Shown here: positions 16,422 to 26,310 of the stretch, one piece after another
How positions within the stretch are numbered: the first letter of the stretch is position 1
How the letters are laid out: each line of letters opens with the position of its first letter
NCBI GenBank assembly: GCA_964438735.1
Contig: CAYTLW010000055.1
Coordinates: 1-46,690, forward strand
Length of the DNA: 46,690 nucleotides
Reading direction: 5' to 3'
Source: CAYTLW01 sp964438735
GTDB lineage: Bacteria; Myxococcota_A; UBA9042
The notes under the pieces: model-generated
Seen by the model: only the letters and a program-made list of their open reading frames with translations
Databases searched by the model: none
What the model was told of the DNA's origin: nothing
Program-made: the position numbers and the translations under genes

Positions 16422-19400
16422 CTAGAACGCGTACATCAGGCCCAGGTTGAGCTTGCCGAAGTCCTCCTTCACACAAGCACGCTGCGCGACCTCGGTCTCG
16501 TCCGTCACCTCCACCACGGGCTCCAGGCAGCGATCGCCTACGGAGAAGCCCCAGTCCAGGCGGAACGGGATCTGGTCGGAGTACAGCCACCTGATCCCCA
16601 CGCCCACGCCGTGGCGGATGCTGGTCGAGTGCAGCTCGCTCCAGTTGGACGCGATGCCCCCCCAATCCCAGAACAGGGCGCCGAAGAGGTTCCACTTTCG
16701 CGCCACCGGAAAGCGGGACTCGATGGAGCCGTTGAGGATCACGTCGCCGTCGTTCTCGGCGGCGTAGAGGCTGCACTTCACGTCCGCGGTCGGGTCCACG
16801 TCCACCGCACAGGCGAAGTCCAGGTTGGCGTCCTTTTCGGCCTCGGTGCTCGCGGGTTTTCCATAGGCCCGGCCTTCGCGATCGTAGCGGGCGATACCGC
16901 CATCGTCGTAGCCGCGCAGACCCAGTTGGCCGCCCAGGCGGAAGCGCTCGGTCTCGGGCAATTGGGCGCCGGGTGAATTGTCCAACTTGAGGCCCCACCC
17001 CGCGTGCAACAGCGTGGCGAAGGTGACCCGGCGGGCGATGGTGAAGTAGTACTTGGCCGTGCCCTCCAGCTTGAGGAAGTTGTGCTGACCCAGTGACTTG
17101 CCCGCGTTGTCGACAAGCAGCGCGTTGATCCAGGCCAGGGAGGTCGAGCCGAAGAAGCCCTTGGTGGGGTTCAGACCGTTGTCCAGGCTGTCGTAGCTCA
17201 GCCGCGGGATGATCTTGGTCTGAAAGCCCAACTCGCCGAACGGCCGGTCGGTGGCGCTCTTGTCGCGGGTTCGCACCTGGCCCACATCCAGACCGGTGGC
17301 CACGTAGAGGCGACCGAATCGTTTGCTCACCTCAGCGGCGCCGCCGTACTTCTGCACGTCGATGGTCATGGTCGCCGTGTCGTGGCTGACGTACGGGGCC
17401 ATCAGGCGCAGGGTGACGTCGCTGCCGAAGAGCCGGCGATCGAGGTACTCCACCGCCGCCTGGCCCAGCTGCGGGGTCTCGAAGTTCGGAATCCAACCCA
17501 CCCGTATGAAGGCGCTCATCTGCTTGCCGGCGCCGAGGAAGTTCTCGCTGCGCAGCGAGGCATCGCCCACCAGCAGCAGAGAGGGCAGGTCCACGCCGAC
17601 GCGGCTGCCGTAGCCGGCCGTGAGCCGTTGCTGCCCCGCCGTGACATGCTCCAGGCTGTCGATCAGGGCTGGCGAAAAGCGCGTGCTCTGTTCGACGTTG
17701 ATGGTCTGGAAGCCAGCGTCCAGGTTGAGCCAGCGGGCCGGCTTTTCGACCACCCGGATGACCAGGCCGACGTGATCCCGCACCGGTTTTTCGTCCAGAC
17801 CGATGTAGGCGAAGGTCACCGAGCGGAACAGGCCCAGATTGCGCAAGCGGCGCTGGGACTCGAACAGTCGTTGTGAAGAGAAGTCCTCGCCGCGTCTGGG
17901 CAGGTCGCGGGTGATCACGTCCTCATCGGTGTCGAAGTTCCCCGATACGAAGACCTCGCCCATGCGCACCCGCTTGCCTTCGTAGATGTTCAGCCGCACG
18001 TCGACCCTTTCGGCCAGCATGCGCTGCGCCGAGCAGCGACCCCATTTACCGAGGTCGTCAGCGGTCTTCTTCTTGCTGCCATCGCGGGCGCGAGCCTCGA
18101 CCAGCGCCGCCGCCGACAAGCCCTTTGCCCGGCACTCGATCTCGAAGGTGGCGTTGAAGAAGCCAAGGCCGCGGTAATACCCCTCCACGGTACGTAGACC
18201 GTCCAGGAGCAGATTGAACGAGGCCACATCGCCCACCTTGAGGCCGATCAAGCGACGCACCTTGAGCTGCGGCACCTGCTTGGCGCCGATGACCTTCAGT
18301 GCCCCGAGCTTGGTGCGCCGCCCCTCCTCCAGTGGCACCTCGACGTAGATGAAGTGCTCGCCGAGCGGACGTCGGATGCGGAAGCCGGAGGCGTGGCGCA
18401 GGAACTCGAAGACCTCGTTGCCGCGCTCAATCCGCTTGCGCCGCTGTACCCCGCCATGGCTGCGCGAGCCCGGCTGGCCGATGAGGCGGTAGCCGAACTC
18501 GAAGTAGCCGTGGTCGCGGTAGAAGAGCCGCAGGTGCTCCAGGTCGGCGAAAAGGGATTCGGTCTGCAGGTAGCCGCCGATGTCGAAGAGATCGTAAGAG
18601 CGCGTGCTGATCTCGGCCCGCAACTCGTTCGGTTCGAAAGCCTTCGCCCCCTCGAAGGACATGCCGCGGATCTGGGCCTGGTAGCCCGAGGTGATCCAGT
18701 AGGTGACCGCCGCGTCCACCTGGCTGCGCGCATGGTGGGGCACCTCGCGCAGCTCCATGCGCACCCTGGCGAAGAGGTAGCCGCGATTCTCCAGCGCCGC
18801 CCGCAGCGCCTGCCGACCTCGCTCTCCCTCGTCGGCGTCGAACACCCCACTCTCGGCAAAGGGCAGGACCTCCATGAGGGACGCGTCTTCGGTCAGCCGG
18901 AAGCCGCTCTGGCCGCGGCCGGTCTCTCGCTGGTAGATGCGCACCACCGAGCAGCGACCCAGGCGCACATCCAGGACCACCCGTCTGCCCCGGCGATGGT
19001 GGCGCAGCTCGATGCGCGGGTTGCTGTAGCCCTGGGTGCGCAACCAGCGTCGAATGGTCCGGCGCGCCTTGCGGCCCGCCCTGCGGCTGTAGACGTCATC
19101 GGACTCCAGTTCGGCGGCGTCGCGGATATCGCGCTCCCGGATGCGGTTGCAGATCAGGCCGGCGGTCAGGTCCAGTTTCGTCGGTCGCTGCCGGCCGCGG
19201 ACCCGGTATTCGTACGTGGACACGCGGCGTTGTTCGCCTTCTCGCACATCGATCATCACGCCGATTCGACCCACGCCGACCGGCCTGGTGCTGATGTCCA
19301 CCCGCGCGCTCTCGTAGCCCTGGCGCACATAGACGTTGCGCAACGCCTCGGCCTGCGCGGCGAGGCGGGCGATGCCTGTGGGCGTGGCCGGGTTGAGTAC

Positions 19401-20051
19401 GTCACCCTTCTGGAAGGACAGCTTGCTCTCCAGCTCGTCGGTGAAGATCTTGTCGTTGCCGCGGAAGGCGATCCAGCGGATGAAGGTGTTGCCCTTCACC
19501 TTCAAGGCGACGTGCGCCCGGCCGGATACCAGCCGGCAATACACTTTCGGCACCCGGAAGAAGCCGGTGGCGAGCAGGCGGCAGCGGGCGGTGGCCAGCT
19601 GGCCGGGAGCGAGCCGACTGGCGGGCTTCATGTCCATGAGGCTCAGCAGTCGCTTGCGCTCGGCGCCATCCTGGCAGCGGGTGCCGATGCAGCCCAGCAG
19701 CTCACGCTCGGCGATGACATGGCCCAGGCACTTCTTCTCGGCGGCCTCGATGGTCGCGGTCACTTCGGCCGGCATGTCGCAGTTGGACGGCGGCAGCACA
19801 CGGCTGCTGGCCTTGCCTTTTCGGGCTCGCTCGCCACTGTCCAGGTCGATGGTGTGGTTCCTGATAGTGGGCGTGCGCTTGAGGCCAGCCAGCGGGGGCG
19901 CCGCGGGCGTCTCGGGCTCGTCGCTCAGCGCGGGCGCGGCGGTCAGACCGACCATCACGCAGACCGCCCACGCCGTGAGCTGGGGCATATGGCTGCGGCG
20001 CGCCCTGGCGGGGACGCTCTGATAGCTTGAATCCGGTCGTCCTGAATTCAC
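16422..20051 (-). CDS. Omp85-family outer-membrane assembly protein (BamA/TamA-like, long POTRA region)
   Basis: GTG 20051 overlaps the TGA of the tamB-like gene (GTGA). An ATG at 19988 gives a neater signal peptide (MPQLTAWAVCVMVGL) but no ribosome site. The 1209-residue protein has a signal peptide and a long periplasmic region (~130-760) with several POTRA-like modules (FIRWIAFRGNDKIFTDEL, AQIRGMSFEGAKAFEPNEL, VRMGEVFVSGNFDTDEDVI). The C-terminal barrel (~800-1209) has the L6 motif GLRGYD and a terminal aromatic (MYAF). BamA proteins usually have ~800 residues, so the POTRA region is extended. The tamB-like partner suggests a TamA role; a BamA role cannot be excluded. Confidence 0.88.
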   Translation of the reverse strand: MNSGRPDSSYQSVPARARRSHMPQLTAWAVCVMVGLTAAPALSDEPETPAAPPLAGLKRTPTIRNHTIDLDSGERARKGKASSRVLPPSNCDMPAEVTATIEAAEKKCLGHVIAERELLGCIGTRCQDGAERKRLLSLMDMKPASRLAPGQLATARCRLLATGFFRVPKVYCRLVSGRAHVALKVKGNTFIRWIAFRGNDKIFTDELESKLSFQKGDVLNPATPTGIARLAAQAEALRNVYVRQGYESARVDISTRPVGVGRIGVMIDVREGEQRRVSTYEYRVRGRQRPTKLDLTAGLICNRIRERDIRDAAELESDDVYSRRAGRKARRTIRRWLRTQGYSNPRIELRHHRRGRRVVLDVRLGRCSVVRIYQRETGRGQSGFRLTEDASLMEVLPFAESGVFDADEGERGRQALRAALENRGYLFARVRMELREVPHHARSQVDAAVTYWITSGYQAQIRGMSFEGAKAFEPNELRAEISTRSYDLFDIGGYLQTESLFADLEHLRLFYRDHGYFEFGYRLIGQPGSRSHGGVQRRKRIERGNEVFEFLRHASGFRIRRPLGEHFIYVEVPLEEGRRTKLGALKVIGAKQVPQLKVRRLIGLKVGDVASFNLLLDGLRTVEGYYRGLGFFNATFEIECRAKGLSAAALVEARARDGSKKKTADDLGKWGRCSAQRMLAERVDVRLNIYEGKRVRMGEVFVSGNFDTDEDVITRDLPRRGEDFSSQRLFESQRRLRNLGLFRSVTFAYIGLDEKPVRDHVGLVIRVVEKPARWLNLDAGFQTINVEQSTRFSPALIDSLEHVTAGQQRLTAGYGSRVGVDLPSLLLVGDASLRSENFLGAGKQMSAFIRVGWIPNFETPQLGQAAVEYLDRRLFGSDVTLRLMAPYVSHDTATMTIDVQKYGGAAEVSKRFGRLYVATGLDVGQVRTRDKSATDRPFGELGFQTKIIPRLSYDSLDNGLNPTKGFFGSTSLAWINALLVDNAGKSLGQHNFLKLEGTAKYYFTIARRVTFATLLHAGWGLKLDNSPGAQLPETERFRLGGQLGLRGYDDGGIARYDREGRAYGKPASTEAEKDANLDFACAVDVDPTADVKCSLYAAENDGDVILNGSIESRFPVARKWNLFGALFWDWGGIASNWSELHSTSIRHGVGVGIRWLYSDQIPFRLDWGFSVGDRCLEPVVEVTDETEVAQRACVKEDFGKLNLGLMYAF

Positions 20052-23000
20052 TTGTTGAGCCTGTCCAGGTCGTACTTGTAGCGGGCCTTGCCCTCGTAGA
20101 TGTTGCCCGTGGCGGCGGCGGCCGATGAGCTCAATTCGTGGCGCAGCAGGCCCTCCATGGACCAGTCCTGGCTGATGCGGATGCTCAATGTGGCCCGTGT
20201 CTCCGTCCTGTCACTGCCGGAGAAGTATTCGCCCGACAGCCGGATCGCCTTGCCGATATTTTTGCGCACGGTGGCGTTCAGGTCGCCGGTCGCCGTGAAG
20301 CCGACCGACACTTCTGGGGACCAGCTCCCCAGCAGCATCTTGGTGACCGCTTCGGCCACATCATCCACCAGCAGATTGATGGTCGCACGAGAGCCCAGCA
20401 CGCCGCCAGAGCCGCTGGTGAGGGGCCGGCCGGTGACGATCAGCGCCTGGATATCCCCCTGCTCGTACGGGGGCATGGAACTGAACTTCAGGTTGAAGCC
20501 CTTGCCGCCCGCCGCGGCGCCCATGAGCTCGGCCAGGGTGCCGCTGGCGTCGACCGTGACCGTGACCTTGTTGTCGCTGCCGGCGCCGCCGCCACTGCTG
20601 CTCAGGCCGATGCCCATGGTGGAGGTCGCGGCCGCATCGACTCCCTGTTCCAACTCGATGACGCTGCGGGCGCTCAGATCCAGGTAGCCCTGGTTCCACT
20701 TGGTATCGGTCTTCTTGAAGTCCAATGTGCCACGCGTGACCTCGAAGTCCCGCTTGAAGACCGAGTAGGTGATGATGCTGCCCGGCTCCAGCGCCACCCG
20801 ACCGTCCAGCGAGGGCGCGCCCACTGTGCCGGCGACCTTCATGTCTGTGCGCAGCTCGATATCGGTCTTGACCAGCGGAAAGCGGCTGAGCACTTCGACG
20901 TTGCGGCCGCGCAGGCCCAGGTCGAGCTTGATGTCCTTGATCCACGGCATCCGGTCGGTGATGGACTCCGAGCGTCCCTGTGCCTGCCGTCCTGCCAGGC
21001 CGCTGACCATCATGCCGAGGCGGTCGTGGTTGGCGAAGTAGGCCGCCTCGGTGACCTGCACATCGCCGCGCACCAGGATGTCTTTGTCGGCCTTGTGCAG
21101 GTTGCGGCCGGTCAGGCGCAAGCCGCCCGAAGCCGAGAGCGACATCATCTTGGGCTGCAGGTAGGAGATGTCGTTGGCCATCAGCCGGATGTCCATGCGT
21201 TCGAGCGCGTTGCCCTGCGTGCGGACGAAGCCCCAGGACTTCAACCAGCCATCCTCCATGCGCACCTCGATGGGATGCTCCTCGGGGATGGTCGCCTGCA
21301 GCTGGCCGTTGCGCTGGGTGCCGATGACCAGCTGCCCGCCCGACGAGAACAGGATGTCACGGCCCATGCCACGCGGTGTGATCGTGGAGCGTTGCAGCTG
21401 CAGCACGCCCTGGGGCTTCAGCGCGTCCACGGGCCCGGCGATGCGCAGGGCGCCGCGATCGCCGCGCAGGCTGGTCAGGCATTTCGCGCCGGGATCTTTG
21501 GCTACGACCGGGTCGGCGGCGATGTCGATGCGCATGTCCATAGCCGCCATGGAGTCGGCCAGCGGCCCGACGCGGATCACGTCCAGGGTGCCGGCGGCGT
21601 AGAGCTGCAGCTCAGCCTTGCGACGGGCGGCCGCGTTGGCATAGAGGAAGCTGCCGCAGAGCTCCAACTCGTCGCGCCCGATGGCCAGGAACGTGCTGCC
21701 GATGTCGACCCGGTCTGGATGCACCTCGACGACCATGGGCCGGGTATTGTTCAGCGGTGTCAGGCCATGCCGCGGGTCGACCATGGCGCCACCGGCGGGC
21801 AGCTCGGTGCGGATGTGGAACAGCTTCTTGCCGCGACGCAGGTCCACGTTCACCCAGGAGGTGGCGTCCAGGCTGACCTTGATGCCGCCCGGTCGCTCCA
21901 TGGAGACCATGGCGAAGGGATCCAACCGCGCCGCCTGCAGGCCCATGGTGAAGCGCTCGGGCATCAGCCGCCTGAAGATGATCTTCGAGCCATCCAGCAG
22001 GGTCAGGTCCTTGAAGAAGCGCTTGGACGCCAGGGTCATGGGCTCGCCGCGGACCTTGCGCAAGCTGACATCTGCGTTGCCGATGACGATCTCGCCCCAG
22101 GCCAGCTCGGTGACCGTCAGGTCGGACTTCAGCGCCATGTCACGCAGGTCGCCCTGCACGCTCAGGCTGCCGCCGATCTCGCCGCGCAGCGGCAGCTTCA
22201 GGTGGCGGATGTCGCCCAGGCCGCTCAGCTCGATGGGCGGCACGTCCAGGTCCGCGCTATAGCGCTTCGTCGTCAGGGCGAAGTCCACCTCTCCGGTGAT
22301 GACCGGGCCGCGCGCGTTGACCGCCACCAGGGCATGGCGCGGCGGCAACTCCACCTCCACGTCGCGCAGCTTGAGCCACTGGTTGGCGAAGTCGAGCCGG
22401 GTCTCGGCGCGGCGGATCTTCTGGTGCAGCACCTGCAGATCGCGCAGATCGAGCTCACCGCCGGCGCGCATGCTGGCCATGGGGTCGGCCAGGTCCATGT
22501 CGAAGCGCGCCTCGCTGAGCGCGGCCATTCCGCTGTAGCCGGAGATGCCCTGCTGGCGCAGCAGCGGGCCCAGGGCGAGGCCGATGACGCGCATGTTGCG
22601 GCCGCTCACCGTGCGCTTCTTCGGCGGCCTGCCGGGTTTGTCACCGAAGATCGTGGCCGTGAAATCGCCCTCGAGTCGGCCCTGCGGCAGGCTGGCGCGC
22701 AGCTTCTGCAACGAGAGTTGGCCGCCCTCCAGCCGCACCTTCGTGCGCAGCTCGTCGACCACATAACCCTGGGCGTGCACATTGCGGGCCTGCACCTCGC
22801 CGGTGACCGCTGGTCGCTGCAGGGAGCCGGCCACGTCGACCTTGCGCACGCTGACCCCGCCGGAGATGCCCTTGACGCCGAAGGGCTCGAGCAGGTGGCG
22901 CAATTCGGGCACCTGGGCTTCGAATTTCAGCGACGTGCCAGCGCCCTTCAGATCGACCACGCCGTCGGCGGCGATCCATTCGCTCTTGCCCCGTCGATCG

Positions 23001-24577
23001 GGCCGCCCATCCGCACGCACAGCCGCGGACAGGGCCATGTCGTTCATGGTCGTCACCATGCCGCGCTCGGGTCCCATCTCGAACTTCAGCCCGCCGCGCA
23101 TGTACAGCATGGGCAGCGCCTTTTGCAGGTACAGGGCCCGCTCCGAGCGCGCCAGCTGCAGGTCCGCGTCCAGCTTGAGCACCATGTCGATGGGGGGCTT
23201 GCCACCCTTGACCAGGCCCAGGTCGACCCGCAGCTCGCCGGTGCCGCTCAAGGCCCCTTCGACCGCGCCCACCGCGGCGCCTGTCATGGCCACCGGATCG
23301 CTGCCCAGCATCTCGGCGGGGGAGAGCTCGTCCAGCTGCAGCTTCGTGTCCACCAGGTGACGCTTGTCGGGGGTCATCCGGTAGGTCAGGCGCGGCGCCC
23401 GCAGCTCGCCGCCGAAGCCGTGCACCACCACGTTGTTGGCGTCCACGCCGACGAACTCCTGCTCATCCTGGCCCATGCGGACCTTGATCTCGCCGGCGTA
23501 GTCGCGCAGCTGAAAGCCGGACACCTTGCCGCCGCCGCGCACGGTCATGCTGCTGTCGATGTACACCGGCGCGCGCCAGGTCAGGCGGCCCTCTCCGGTG
23601 GCGTTGCAAGCGAAAGCGGGACCGAGCATGCCGCCGATGAAGGGGTCGGCGGTGGAGGCGTCGAAGGCCATATGTCGAATCACGGCCTCCAGGATGGGCT
23701 TCCAGGTCACCTTGATGGACCCGTCGCGGATCTTGCTGGGACCCATATCCAGGCTGACGCCGCGGAGATCGACCGTCTTCAGGTTGCCCCGCATCCGTTC
23801 GACCTGGGCGGTCGCGGTGCCATGCTGTGGCAATCCCGAAGCGTCGTAGGCGTCCAGGTGCATCCCCACCTGGGCGATCAGCAGATCCTCGGTCTCGTAC
23901 TGCATCTCCGCCTGGCCATCGACCACAGACATGCTGACGCCGCCCTCGAAGTCGCCATCCAGTGCGTCCACCCGGATGCCGGGCAGGTCCATCTTGTAGT
24001 CCATGCCCAGGGCAGCGATGTGGTCGACCCGCAAGTGGAAGGGCGCGGCGGGCTCGGGCGAGGGTGGCTTGTCCGGGTCGGCGAAGGCCGTGGACATGCG
24101 CAGCCGGCCCTGGGCGTCGTTGTCGATGCGCACGTCCAGGCCGACGGCGCGCAGCTTCCACAGGTGGACCATCATGCCGCGCTCGCCGGCCAGCAGGCCC
24201 TTGACGATGCGCCACCAGGGCAGCTCCACCAGGGCGTGTTCGGCGGCGATGATGCGCTCGCCATCGGGCGAATCGATGGCCAGGCCGATGATGCTGATCC
24301 GCTCCGGCGCCGGCCCGAAGCGCAGCTGGTCCACGTCGATGGTGCCGGGGATCGTGTCCGAGATGAGCGCGGCGACGTGGTGGGTGACAAACGAGGAGTT
24401 CAAGGCGAAGTAGACGAAGAGCATCACCGTGACGATCACCACCGACAGGCGGATCAGGACGGTGTATGCGCTGACCCAGAGCACGCGGAAGACGCCGTCT
24501 CGGCGACGTCGGCGGCGTGGCGGCGCAGCAGGCGGCTGGCCCGAGCTCCCATCGCCCTGCGCGTCCGTGCTCGACAC
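20048..24577 (-). CDS. tamB: TamB/AsmA-like translocation and assembly protein
   Basis: The GTG start at 24577 follows GGGGAG. The 1509-residue protein has an Arg-rich N-terminus and a single membrane helix (about 32-58). A very long repetitive beta-rich middle typical of AsmA/TamB groove proteins follows. The C-terminal DUF490 domain includes YSVFKRDFEVTRGTLDF (about residue 1275), LIVTGRPL and a final GKARYKYDLDRLNK segment. It spans the periplasm from the inner membrane and works with an Omp85 partner in outer-membrane protein insertion or lipid transfer. The coupled Omp85 gene directly downstream supports that role. Confidence 0.9.
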   Translation of the reverse strand: MSSTDAQGDGSSGQPPAAPPRRRRRRDGVFRVLWVSAYTVLIRLSVVIVTVMLFVYFALNSSFVTHHVAALISDTIPGTIDVDQLRFGPAPERISIIGLAIDSPDGERIIAAEHALVELPWWRIVKGLLAGERGMMVHLWKLRAVGLDVRIDNDAQGRLRMSTAFADPDKPPSPEPAAPFHLRVDHIAALGMDYKMDLPGIRVDALDGDFEGGVSMSVVDGQAEMQYETEDLLIAQVGMHLDAYDASGLPQHGTATAQVERMRGNLKTVDLRGVSLDMGPSKIRDGSIKVTWKPILEAVIRHMAFDASTADPFIGGMLGPAFACNATGEGRLTWRAPVYIDSSMTVRGGGKVSGFQLRDYAGEIKVRMGQDEQEFVGVDANNVVVHGFGGELRAPRLTYRMTPDKRHLVDTKLQLDELSPAEMLGSDPVAMTGAAVGAVEGALSGTGELRVDLGLVKGGKPPIDMVLKLDADLQLARSERALYLQKALPMLYMRGGLKFEMGPERGMVTTMNDMALSAAVRADGRPDRRGKSEWIAADGVVDLKGAGTSLKFEAQVPELRHLLEPFGVKGISGGVSVRKVDVAGSLQRPAVTGEVQARNVHAQGYVVDELRTKVRLEGGQLSLQKLRASLPQGRLEGDFTATIFGDKPGRPPKKRTVSGRNMRVIGLALGPLLRQQGISGYSGMAALSEARFDMDLADPMASMRAGGELDLRDLQVLHQKIRRAETRLDFANQWLKLRDVEVELPPRHALVAVNARGPVITGEVDFALTTKRYSADLDVPPIELSGLGDIRHLKLPLRGEIGGSLSVQGDLRDMALKSDLTVTELAWGEIVIGNADVSLRKVRGEPMTLASKRFFKDLTLLDGSKIIFRRLMPERFTMGLQAARLDPFAMVSMERPGGIKVSLDATSWVNVDLRRGKKLFHIRTELPAGGAMVDPRHGLTPLNNTRPMVVEVHPDRVDIGSTFLAIGRDELELCGSFLYANAAARRKAELQLYAAGTLDVIRVGPLADSMAAMDMRIDIAADPVVAKDPGAKCLTSLRGDRGALRIAGPVDALKPQGVLQLQRSTITPRGMGRDILFSSGGQLVIGTQRNGQLQATIPEEHPIEVRMEDGWLKSWGFVRTQGNALERMDIRLMANDISYLQPKMMSLSASGGLRLTGRNLHKADKDILVRGDVQVTEAAYFANHDRLGMMVSGLAGRQAQGRSESITDRMPWIKDIKLDLGLRGRNVEVLSRFPLVKTDIELRTDMKVAGTVGAPSLDGRVALEPGSIITYSVFKRDFEVTRGTLDFKKTDTKWNQGYLDLSARSVIELEQGVDAAATSTMGIGLSSSGGGAGSDNKVTVTVDASGTLAELMGAAAGGKGFNLKFSSMPPYEQGDIQALIVTGRPLTSGSGGVLGSRATINLLVDDVAEAVTKMLLGSWSPEVSVGFTATGDLNATVRKNIGKAIRLSGEYFSGSDRTETRATLSIRISQDWSMEGLLRHELSSSAAAATGNIYEGKARYKYDLDRLNK

Positions 24578-24766
24578 TGCCCGCTCCCCGGCACTTCAGT
24601 ACTCGTCCCCAATGAACGGGGAGAGGCGCCGCGGCATTCGAAGTCACCGAACTCCGGGCGACACGACCTTACAGCGCGCGCGAGGGGGCGGCCAGAAAGG
24701 CCCCCGGCGTGCGTTTATGGGAACCGGCGAGCTATCATGTTCCGACGCCATCCAGGAGCGAGCCCC

Positions 24767-25483
24767 GTGGCCAGACGAAACGACCAGAGCGAGCTCTTTG
24801 ACTTGCCCAGGCGCAGCTATCAGATCGGCGAGATCGAGCGCAGTTGTCGCGCAGCAGGGCTTTGGCCGGTCATCGGCACCGACGAGGTCGGCCGCGGCCC
24901 CCTTGCCGGTCCCGTGGTCGCCGCCGCGGTGGTCTTGCGCGATGGCGCCCGCCTGCCCGGGCTGGACGACTCCAAGGCGCTCACACAATCCCGCCGGGAG
25001 GCGTTGGTGATCCCCATCCGCAAGGGTGCGCTGGCCTGGGCGGTGGTCGAGGGCAGCGTGGCCAAGATCGCGGAACTCAACATCCTGGGCGCCTCGTTGT
25101 GGGCCATGCAGGAGGCGGTTGAGCGCTGCTGGCGGCACCTGGAGGCGCAATCGGAGGACACTCGTGGGCCCATGCCCAAGCTGCTCCTGGTCGACGGCAA
25201 TCGCACGCTGCCAGGTCTGGTGCGGCCCGGACAGCGGGCCATCGTCAAGGGAGATAGCCGCTCGCGGGCCATCGCCGCGGCGTCGATCCTGGCCAAGGTC
25301 TACCGCGATCGCCTGATGGTGAAGCTGGACGCGCAGTACCCCGGTTACGGCCTCGCCGGCCACAAGGGCTACCCCGCCCCGGCCCACTTGCGGGCGCTGA
25401 ACGAGCTGGGTCCGACCCCCATCCACCGAGCGAAATTCGCCCCGGTCGCCGCCGCCATCGCCGCCCGCGAGGCCTCTCAATGA
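24767..25483 (+). CDS. rnhB: Ribonuclease HII
   Basis: GTG 24767 is 9 nt after AGGAG and is preferred over an in-frame ATG at 24737, giving 238 residues. The conserved RNase HII block GTDEVGRGPLAGPVVAA provides the first two acidic metal ligands. LLVDGN and the KGDSRSRAIAAASILAKVYRD segment complete the active site, and the C-terminal YGLAGHKGYPAPAHLRAL block is typical. It removes single ribonucleotides and RNA primers from DNA. It overlaps yraN by 4 bp. Confidence 0.95.
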   Translation: MARRNDQSELFDLPRRSYQIGEIERSCRAAGLWPVIGTDEVGRGPLAGPVVAAAVVLRDGARLPGLDDSKALTQSRREALVIPIRKGALAWAVVEGSVAKIAELNILGASLWAMQEAVERCWRHLEAQSEDTRGPMPKLLLVDGNRTLPGLVRPGQRAIVKGDSRSRAIAAASILAKVYRDRLMVKLDAQYPGYGLAGHKGYPAPAHLRALNELGPTPIHRAKFAPVAAAIAAREASQ

Positions 25484-25872
25484 GCGACGATCGCGCCCCT
25501 GGGCCAGCCCCTGAACGAAAGAAGGCGCGCCGGGTTGGTCAAAGAGGGGAGGAGGCGGCAGCGGCGTTGGCCGTGCGACGGGGTTGGCAGATTCACGGCC
25601 GCAACCTGCGCCTGCAGGCCGGCGAAGCGGACATCGTCTGCACCCGGACCGTGACCGGCGGTCTCGCCGGGCTGCTCATCGAGGTCAAGTCGACCGGGCA
25701 GGGCTACGACCTGGACGAGCGCATCACCGCCGCCAAGCAGGAGCGCCTGTGGTCCATGGCGCGCGAACTCGTCCCCCGCCTGCAGCTGGTCGAGGTCGGC
25801 GTGGTCGCGGTGTACTGCGACTTCGACGCCAGCAGCGAACGGCTGACGTGGTTGGAGCTGGATGCGTGGTAG
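25480..25872 (+). CDS. yraN: YraN/UPF0102 family endonuclease-like protein
   Basis: The start overlaps the rnhB stop (ATGA). The 130-residue protein has the UPF0102 pattern: RRVGQRGEEAAAALAVRRGW, then NLRLQAGEADIV and LIEVKSTG, the PD-(D/E)xK-type core. It commonly follows rnhB, as here. Its precise role (a structure-specific nuclease has been proposed) is not settled. Confidence 0.92.
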   Translation: MSDDRAPGPAPERKKARRVGQRGEEAAAALAVRRGWQIHGRNLRLQAGEADIVCTRTVTGGLAGLLIEVKSTGQGYDLDERITAAKQERLWSMARELVPRLQLVEVGVVAVYCDFDASSERLTWLELDAW

Positions 25873-25896
25873 CGGCTCGATGGCAGCCGCGCTCGA

Positions 25897-26238
25897 TCAG
25901 TCGATCCGACGCAGCTTGGTGGCCTTGCCGATGCGATCGCGCAGGAAGTAGATGCGCGACTGGCGCACGTAGCCCTGGCTGATCACCTCGACCCGCGCCA
26001 GGCGAGGGCTGTGCAGCGGGAAGACCTTCTCGACGCCGACGCCGTTGGAGATCTTGCGCACGGTGAAGCTGGCGTTGACGCCCGCGCCACGCTTGCGCAA
26101 CACGGTGCCCTGGAAGATCTGCACGCGCTCCTTCTCACCCTCGGTGATGCGGGTGTGAACGCGCACGGTCTGCCCCGAACGGATCGTGGGGATGTCGTAG
26201 CGAAGCTGATTGTCTTGCACGTATTCGAGAAGTGTCAT
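25897..26238 (-). CDS. rplS: 50S ribosomal protein L19
   Basis: The 113-residue protein has the standard L19 sequence features (IRSGQTVRVHTRITEGEKER, FQGTVLRKRGAG, SFTVRKISNGVGVEKVFP). It is the last gene of the rimM-trmD operon and converges on yraN with a 24-bp gap. A GCGGCT/AGCCGC hairpin (25872-25890) fills that gap. Confidence 0.97.
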   Translation of the reverse strand: MTLLEYVQDNQLRYDIPTIRSGQTVRVHTRITEGEKERVQIFQGTVLRKRGAGVNASFTVRKISNGVGVEKVFPLHSPRLARVEVISQGYVRQSRIYFLRDRIGKATKLRRID

Positions 26239-26310
26239 GTCTGCCCCCGGTGATAGCGGTCCCCATTGTCGTACGAGTGAGGGGACGTGTCGCCCGTCGA
26301 GCCAGGACCT

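Noticed and set aside
20138..25483. A 5.3-kb rightward open frame opposite the tamB-like gene
   Set aside because: It is an artefact of high GC on the strand opposite a convincing TamB gene; its amino acid content (His/Gln/Ala/Gly-rich, no domain) is typical of such shadows. Only its last part, from 24767, is real (rnhB).
25872..25890. Hairpin between yraN and rplS considered as a terminator
   Set aside because: The stem is only 6 bp and no U-run follows on either strand, so it is noted only in the rplS entry.
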